Part shown: positions 60,098-64,000 of the stretch, in pieces
How the letters are laid out: every line of letters starts with the position of its first letter
Numbering within the stretch: position 1 is the stretch's first letter
Assembly: GCA_963715675.1 (NCBI GenBank)
Contig: OY970265.1
Location: forward strand, 4,030,001 to 4,094,000
Length of the DNA stretch: 64,000 nt
Origin: DASVWZ01 sp963715675
Lineage (GTDB): Bacteria; Acidobacteriota; Terriglobia; Terriglobales; Acidobacteriaceae
Direction: 5' to 3'
Notes under the pieces: model-generated
Told to the model about the DNA's origin: nothing
The model's database searches: none
Seen by the model: the letters and a program-made list of their open reading frames with translations, nothing else
Program-made: the position numbers and the translations under genes

Positions 60098-60830
60098 TCC
60101 AAACGTTTGTCTGGAGTGCGGCGGTACGGGTTGGAAAAGTACTATTTCGGAAGATGAGAAGCGTGTTACCCGCTGTAACTGCTTCTTGAGATCACATTCT
60201 AAGCGATTACTGGACTCCTCGGGGATTCCTGCACGCTATGTGAATTGCGACTTCGGTTCTTACCAGGCAGAAAATAGCGCGGCCCTGGCAACCGCAAGGA
60301 TCACAGTTGAGAAGTGGGTGAATCAGTATCCCATCGATCGTACAGGGCTTCTCATGGTTGGACCTAGTGGTGTCGGTAAGACACATCTCTCTGTTGCCGC
60401 AATCCGGGATTTGATGGAGAAGGGCATCCACTGTCTATTCTGTGACTATCGGGAACTTCTAAAGCGGATACAGAATTCCTATAACCCTTCCGTGCAAGCG
60501 ACTGAGTTGGACGTTCTACGACCAGTATTTGAGACTGAGGTTCTGTTGCTGGACGACCTGGGCGCAGTAAAACCTTCGGAGTGGGTGTGGGACACCGTGA
60601 GCCTCATTCTGAATAACCGCTATAACGACAACCGCACCACGATTATCACGACCAACTTCATGGATGGTCCGGCACGAAATGTGCAAGGTACTCAGGCGGC
60701 AGGGCGTGAGGAGACTTTAGGAGACCGTATTGGCGAGCGAATGAGGTCCCGCCTGTTCGAGATGTGCCGACTGGTTCAGGTTCAAGGGAAGGACTTTCGC
60801 TTGAGGTTCCGCACTGCAGGGCCGAAGTAG
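60063..60830 (+). CDS. DnaC/IstB-like AAA+ ATPase
   Basis: A ~255-residue helicase-loader-type ATPase. An N-terminal zinc-binding module (residues ~16-40, C-L-E-C and C-N-C) is followed by the AAA+ core: LMVGPSGVGKTHLSVAAIRD (Walker A), FETEVLLLDDLGAVKPSEW (Walker B), TIITTNFMDGPA (sensor 1) and GDRIGERMRSRLFEMC (Arg finger region). In known systems DnaC loads DnaB; IstB assists transposases, but no transposase is near. The ATG at 60063 is preferred because the upstream frame (start 59994) overlaps the zinc finger of the preceding gene. Confidence 0.85.
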   Translation: MLKNTEAKVPVDPNVCLECGGTGWKSTISEDEKRVTRCNCFLRSHSKRLLDSSGIPARYVNCDFGSYQAENSAALATARITVEKWVNQYPIDRTGLLMVGPSGVGKTHLSVAAIRDLMEKGIHCLFCDYRELLKRIQNSYNPSVQATELDVLRPVFETEVLLLDDLGAVKPSEWVWDTVSLILNNRYNDNRTTIITTNFMDGPARNVQGTQAAGREETLGDRIGERMRSRLFEMCRLVQVQGKDFRLRFRTAGPK

Positions 60831-60870
60831 GTCACAACCAGTCGGCGTAATCCTGCTGGCTTCATCTTCC

Positions 60871-60912
60871 TCTTCCTCCGTAACCTCTGTGTCTCTGTGG
60901 TAAAAAGCTTCT
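60871..60912. repeat. CTCTGTGTCTCTGTGG dispersed element
   Basis: TCTTCCTCCGTAACCTCTGT then GTCTCTGTGGTAAAAAGC is repeated with changes at 62735-62762 and, on the other strand, at 30058-30092. It fills the gap upstream of the UvrC-like gene. Function unknown. Confidence 0.5.
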
Positions 60913-60923
60913 AGAATAAGCCC

Positions 60924-62129
60924 GTGCTCACCGAGCGGCTTGAGTTTCTTCATGATCACGACGTGGAACTCTTCGCCGCGGTTCCATCCGCCCCTGCTGT
61001 CTTTCTTCTCCGCGGGGACAACGCACAAGTCGAGCCTTACGTCAGCAAGACGGCGAACCTCCGCCGGCGGCTGCAGCGGTTGCTCGGCCCGCCGACCGAG
61101 CACAGCAAGAAGCTCAACCTGCGCGATCGGGTGAGCTTTGTTGAATTCACTCCCACCGGTTCAGACTTTGAATCCGGATTCCTGCTCTACAAAATTCTGC
61201 GTGCGGCATTTCCCAAGACCTATGCTGGTCGGCTCAGACTGCGCTCGGCGCCGGTAGTCAAGCTGCACATGGCAAATGCGTATCCGCGGGCCTCGGTGAC
61301 CACGCATGTCGGGCGCCTCGGCGGGGCCGCGCTCTACTACGGCCCGTTTTACTCTCGCACCGCCGCCGAGAAGTTCGCGAACGACTCGCTCGACGCCTTC
61401 AAAATGCGCCGCTGCGTCGAGGATCTCCATCCCGATCCCAATTTTCCCGGCTGTATTTATTCGGAAATGAAGATGTGCCTGGCGCCGTGCTTCAAGGGAT
61501 GCACCGACGAGGAATATCAGGTGGAGGTAGGCCGGGTACGCGCCTATTTCGACACTGGGGGCGAGTCACTGACCCGCGAAATCTCGGATCAGCGGGACCG
61601 GTCGTCGGCGAACCTGGAATTCGAAAAAGCGGCCGAGTCGCACGCCCGCATCGAGAAGCTGAAGCCGGTGCTGGCGCAGCTTTCGGAAATCGTTCGTCGC
61701 CTCGACCAGTTGACAGGCATCATCATTCAGCCCAGCGCAACGACGGGCTGCGTTACGCTCTTTCGGGTCGATGCCGCGTGCATCTCCGGGCCGATCACTT
61801 TTCCGATTCAAGCGGCCGAGCATGCGAAGTCGCAATCGATGGACTCGCGGGTCCAGGAAGCTCTCGCAGTCTTGTCACCAGCCACTGTGCGTTCCGCGGC
61901 AGAACGCATGGAGCATTTGGCGATCCTGAAGCGCTGGTATTACCGCGGAACCCGCACCGGAGAAGTATTTTTCATGGATCGCAAGGGTGAGCTGCCGTTC
62001 CGGCGAATCGTTCGGGGGATATCGCGCGTGTACCGGGGAGAGAAGCCAGAGCCCGCGGCAGAAGCTCGAATCGCAAGCGCCGCACCCGGCGAACTGAGCG
62101 CGCAACAGGGGAGCAACCGACAGCCTTAG
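60924..62129 (+). CDS. UvrC-like protein lacking the RNase H-like half, with degenerate GIY-YIG
   Basis: A 401-residue relative of the N-terminal half of excinuclease subunit C. Residues ~22-55 align to the GIY-YIG domain, but GVY reads AVF and YVGK reads YVSK, so the catalytic Tyr and a Gly are lost; the Arg of LRRRLQ remains. Four cysteines (164, 177, 185, 189; RRCVED...FPGC...MCLAPC) match the UvrC iron-sulphur cluster region. A UVR-like helix pair (SANLEFEKAAESHARIEKLK) follows. The 5'-incision RNase H domain and HhH are missing. It is probably not an active nuclease as UvrC is; DNA-binding or accessory roles are open. Confidence 0.8.
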   Translation: MLTERLEFLHDHDVELFAAVPSAPAVFLLRGDNAQVEPYVSKTANLRRRLQRLLGPPTEHSKKLNLRDRVSFVEFTPTGSDFESGFLLYKILRAAFPKTYAGRLRLRSAPVVKLHMANAYPRASVTTHVGRLGGAALYYGPFYSRTAAEKFANDSLDAFKMRRCVEDLHPDPNFPGCIYSEMKMCLAPCFKGCTDEEYQVEVGRVRAYFDTGGESLTREISDQRDRSSANLEFEKAAESHARIEKLKPVLAQLSEIVRRLDQLTGIIIQPSATTGCVTLFRVDAACISGPITFPIQAAEHAKSQSMDSRVQEALAVLSPATVRSAAERMEHLAILKRWYYRGTRTGEVFFMDRKGELPFRRIVRGISRVYRGEKPEPAAEARIASAAPGELSAQQGSNRQP

Positions 62130-62182
62130 CCGCATCTGAAGCCACGCCGATCCGAATAGCATCTATCAAGATAGTCAGGAGA

Positions 62183-62689
62183 ATGCAACGAATCATGACC
62201 GACTCGAAAAACGAAGACAAAGCTTTGCGCGAGCACGTCATCGATCTCTTACAAGGCGGTGGCGCCCACGCCAAGTTCGACGAAGTGCTCAAGGATGTTC
62301 CGGCGGAGTTGCGCGGCAAGCAACCCGAGGGCCTACCACATTCGCTCTGGATGCTGCTCGAGCACCTGCGCATTGCACAGTGGGACATCCTGGAATTCAG
62401 CCGCAATGCGAAGCATGTGTCTCCGCAATGGCCCAAGGGGTACTGGCCGAAAACGGAGGCGCCTCCGAGCGCCGCTGCCTGGGACGAAAGCATCAAAGAG
62501 TTCGGTGGCGATCTGAAAGCCATGCAGGAACTGGTCAAGAATCCGAAGACAGATCTGTTCGCGAAAATTCCCTGGGGAGATGGTCAGACAATCCTGCGGG
62601 AAGCCTTGCTGGTGGCCGATCACAACGCATACCACCTGGGGCAAATGCTGGATGTGCGGAGGCTGCTGGGAGCTTGGCCCAAGGAATAG
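62183..62689 (+). CDS. DinB-family four-helix-bundle protein
   Basis: A 168-residue DinB/YfiT-like protein. The metal-binding histidines are in LPHSLWMLLEHLRIAQ (first His) and VADHNAYHLGQM (His-x3-His), the standard set for a nickel or zinc site in this fold. Members act as thiol-transferases, maleylpyruvate isomerases or unassigned stress proteins. The start is ATG 62183, just after CAGGAG but very near; ATG 62195 is also possible. Plus strand, 53 bases after the UvrC-like gene; possibly co-transcribed. Confidence 0.9.
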   Translation: MQRIMTDSKNEDKALREHVIDLLQGGGAHAKFDEVLKDVPAELRGKQPEGLPHSLWMLLEHLRIAQWDILEFSRNAKHVSPQWPKGYWPKTEAPPSAAAWDESIKEFGGDLKAMQELVKNPKTDLFAKIPWGDGQTILREALLVADHNAYHLGQMLDVRRLLGAWPKE

Positions 62690-62701
62690 TGAACATGCAG
62701 G

Positions 62702-64000
62702 CTACGAGCCGGTTGCCTGCAAGACTCGTGTTTCTCCGGGCCTCTGCGCCTCCGTGGTAGAAGTGCTTCGTTTCCGAAACACGACTCTCACCCCGTCTCG
62801 CCATCTTTCGTCAATTCCGGCCAACACCCACTCCACCTCCGGGGAAATGTAACGCAACAACGTGTCGGTGGCCGGATGCACGTGCAGCGCGGGCGCGACC
62901 AGGATCAATAGCGGCTGGTCTGAGCACAGCTGTCGCCCCGGAAAATATCCGAAGCGCTGAAACTCGCCGCGGGCGTGGTGCCAGGCAACGCGCGACCAGT
63001 AGTCCAATCCTTGTAGCGGCAGATGGATATCTTCGTCAGCCTTGAGTTCGACTATCGCCAGTCGTCCTTCCCGCGTGACGGTGAGCACGTCGATCATGGC
63101 GCGGTCCGACGCGGAAAACGCCGGCACTTGTGTATAGACGGAGCGCGAATCCAGTCGTTCATCGAGCGCGTCCACGTTTCGTACCACCAGCGATTCCAGC
63201 CAGCGCTCGGGATGCAACCTCCACAACAAATGATCACGTGGTCCTTCCGGGTGCCGGACCTCGCCGATGGTGCACACCAACTGGTTGAACTCGCCTGCAT
63301 TCCGTTCGCTTAGCACCCGCTCTTCCGCGCCCAAGCCGAACACCAGTTCCGTGGTGGTACGAAACGTAACAGCCTCCTGGGCGAGGCGGGCCCGCGCGAA
63401 CTCCAGGCCATGACAGCGAAACGCAACTTCGGCGGGAGAAAGCACGCTGAGTTCGGCTTCCGGCATCAATGCATGCACAGCCGTGATTTCGCCGGCGAAC
63501 CGTTCTCGCACCGCCGATTCATCGGTAGCCTGCACCAGCCGGGTTGCCACATTGCCACAGTCGGAGACGTCAATTTCTTTCAGACTGTCGTTGTGCTCGT
63601 CGAGTTCGTACAGCTGCCATTTTGCGGCGGACCGGTTCAAGTGGATGATGCGCTCACGAACCAGACCTGACTTTCCAAGCGGCAAGAACACCTTCAATCC
63701 TTCAACCGCAAGCTTGCCGGCATGCGCCTCCCGGCACGTCTCCAGCCACAGGATGCCGAACGTCAGCGCCGCGTCGATCGAGCCTTGGGTCTCTTCGCGG
63801 TTCACTCCGAGCACGGCAAAGCCCGTCTGTCCTTGCCGCAGCATTCCGCGGGCGTAGACCGGACCGAACGAGCGTTCCAGGTCCATCGAAGTGCTGAGCG
63901 CTGCGGTTTTGAATCCGGGGAAGCCTCGCGTCAGCACTCGCTCCAAGGTTTTCTTGTAGGCCAGGCGCACTGCCCGCTTGGCGGTGGGCGTTCGCCGGTC
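62702..64000 (-). CDS. NucS/DUF91-like PD-(D/E)XK protein, runs off the window
   Basis: At least 432 residues; the frame is open at the right edge (preceding residues D-R-R-T-P-T-A-K-R-A), so the true start is outside and the GTG at 63970 may not be it. Near residues 255-312 (counted from 63970) a PD-(D/E)XK nuclease pattern is seen: PERWLESLVVRNVDALDER, then Asp 294 in AMIDVLTVTREGRLAIVELK with Glu 308 and Lys 310. This is the layout of the NucS/DUF91 group, which cuts mismatched or branched DNA. The upstream ~250 residues are unassigned. The last residues (STTEAQRPGETRVL) come from a dispersed element, so the natural end is probably earlier. Confidence 0.7.
   Translation of the reverse strand, partial: DRRTPTAKRAVRLAYKKTLERVLTRGFPGFKTAALSTSMDLERSFGPVYARGMLRQGQTGFAVLGVNREETQGSIDAALTFGILWLETCREAHAGKLAVEGLKVFLPLGKSGLVRERIIHLNRSAAKWQLYELDEHNDSLKEIDVSDCGNVATRLVQATDESAVRERFAGEITAVHALMPEAELSVLSPAEVAFRCHGLEFARARLAQEAVTFRTTTELVFGLGAEERVLSERNAGEFNQLVCTIGEVRHPEGPRDHLLWRLHPERWLESLVVRNVDALDERLDSRSVYTQVPAFSASDRAMIDVLTVTREGRLAIVELKADEDIHLPLQGLDYWSRVAWHHARGEFQRFGYFPGRQLCSDQPLLILVAPALHVHPATDTLLRYISPEVEWVLAGIDERWRDGVRVVFRKRSTSTTEAQRPGETRVLQATGS

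Noticed and set aside
60063..60830. DnaC-like gene as an IstB transposition helper
   Set aside because: No IstA-type transposase or terminal inverted repeats adjoin it, and its neighbour is a DUF1376-like replication protein, so a helicase-loader-like role fits better.

Overview
The window is a contiguous, G+C-rich bacterial chromosome segment that reads as Acidobacteriota (Terriglobia/Koribacter-like). The evidence is the gene content: an Oar-like TonB-dependent receptor with an N-terminal carboxypeptidase-regulatory domain, a VWFA-related 'acidobacterial' domain protein, a GloVer tandem-repeat protein, M13 and M2 metallopeptidases, YXWGXW/DUF6600 cell-envelope proteins, and the order recO-glyQ-glyS-ppdK. 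I found no tRNA, rRNA, CRISPR array or intact insertion sequence.

Layout. 0-3.3 kb: end of an M13 peptidase, a PAP2-type membrane phosphatase, and a secreted FG-GAP repeat protein. 3.7-6.9 kb: a large NACHT NTPase with an N-terminal Mrr/PD-(D/E)XK nuclease-like domain, a probable single-gene anti-phage (bNACHT-type) defence protein. It is followed by a ~200 bp repeat (7063-7265) that recurs inverted at 28376-28575. 7.4-18.6 kb: a CxxxY-type CcmE, a zinc-ribbon/NTF2 protein, a TonB C-terminal protein, dTDP-sugar genes (rfbB-rfbA), a phosphopantetheinyl transferase, two tandem paralogous exported proteins each with a similar structured leader, a Tat-exported metallophosphoesterase and a secreted amidohydrolase. 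18.7-28.2 kb: a minus-strand housekeeping block recO-glyQ-glyS-ppdK, a ferredoxin, and a swivel-first aconitase-family protein.

28.4-47 kb: DUF1684, inositol monophosphatase, an Hfq-like Sm protein, the TonB-dependent receptor, a MoaD-MoaE fusion overlapping the VWA gene, FecR/DUF6600 and YXWGXW proteins, GloVer protein, thioredoxin, an ECF-like sigma factor with an anti-sigma factor carrying a YCF48-like exported domain, an ARPP-1/DUF6569 protein, and a SYLF protein. 47-59 kb: a Crp/Fnr regulator, TetR-cupin coupled pair, M2 peptidase, folC-plsC, accD, cobO, rlmH, dusB, rpmE and HU. 59.1-64 kb: a switch to plus-strand genes, with a cluster of DnaA-box-like nonamers upstream of a DUF1376-like protein and a DnaC-like ATPase, then a UvrC-like protein with a degenerate GIY-YIG, a DinB protein, and a NucS/DUF91-like PD-(D/E)XK protein that runs off the right edge.

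Several dispersed non-coding repeat families (GGCGGACA palindromes, GGGTGGGAACCC hairpins, CTCAGGGCAGGCTC elements, CTCTGTGTCTCTGTGG elements) sit at gene ends, and some have become the C-terminal codons of proteins (dusB, the PAP2 protein, the NucS-like protein). The best candidates for a second look are the nuclease-NACHT gene and its flanking repeat, the duplicated structured leaders, and the DnaA-box-like cluster beside the helicase-loader-like pair.
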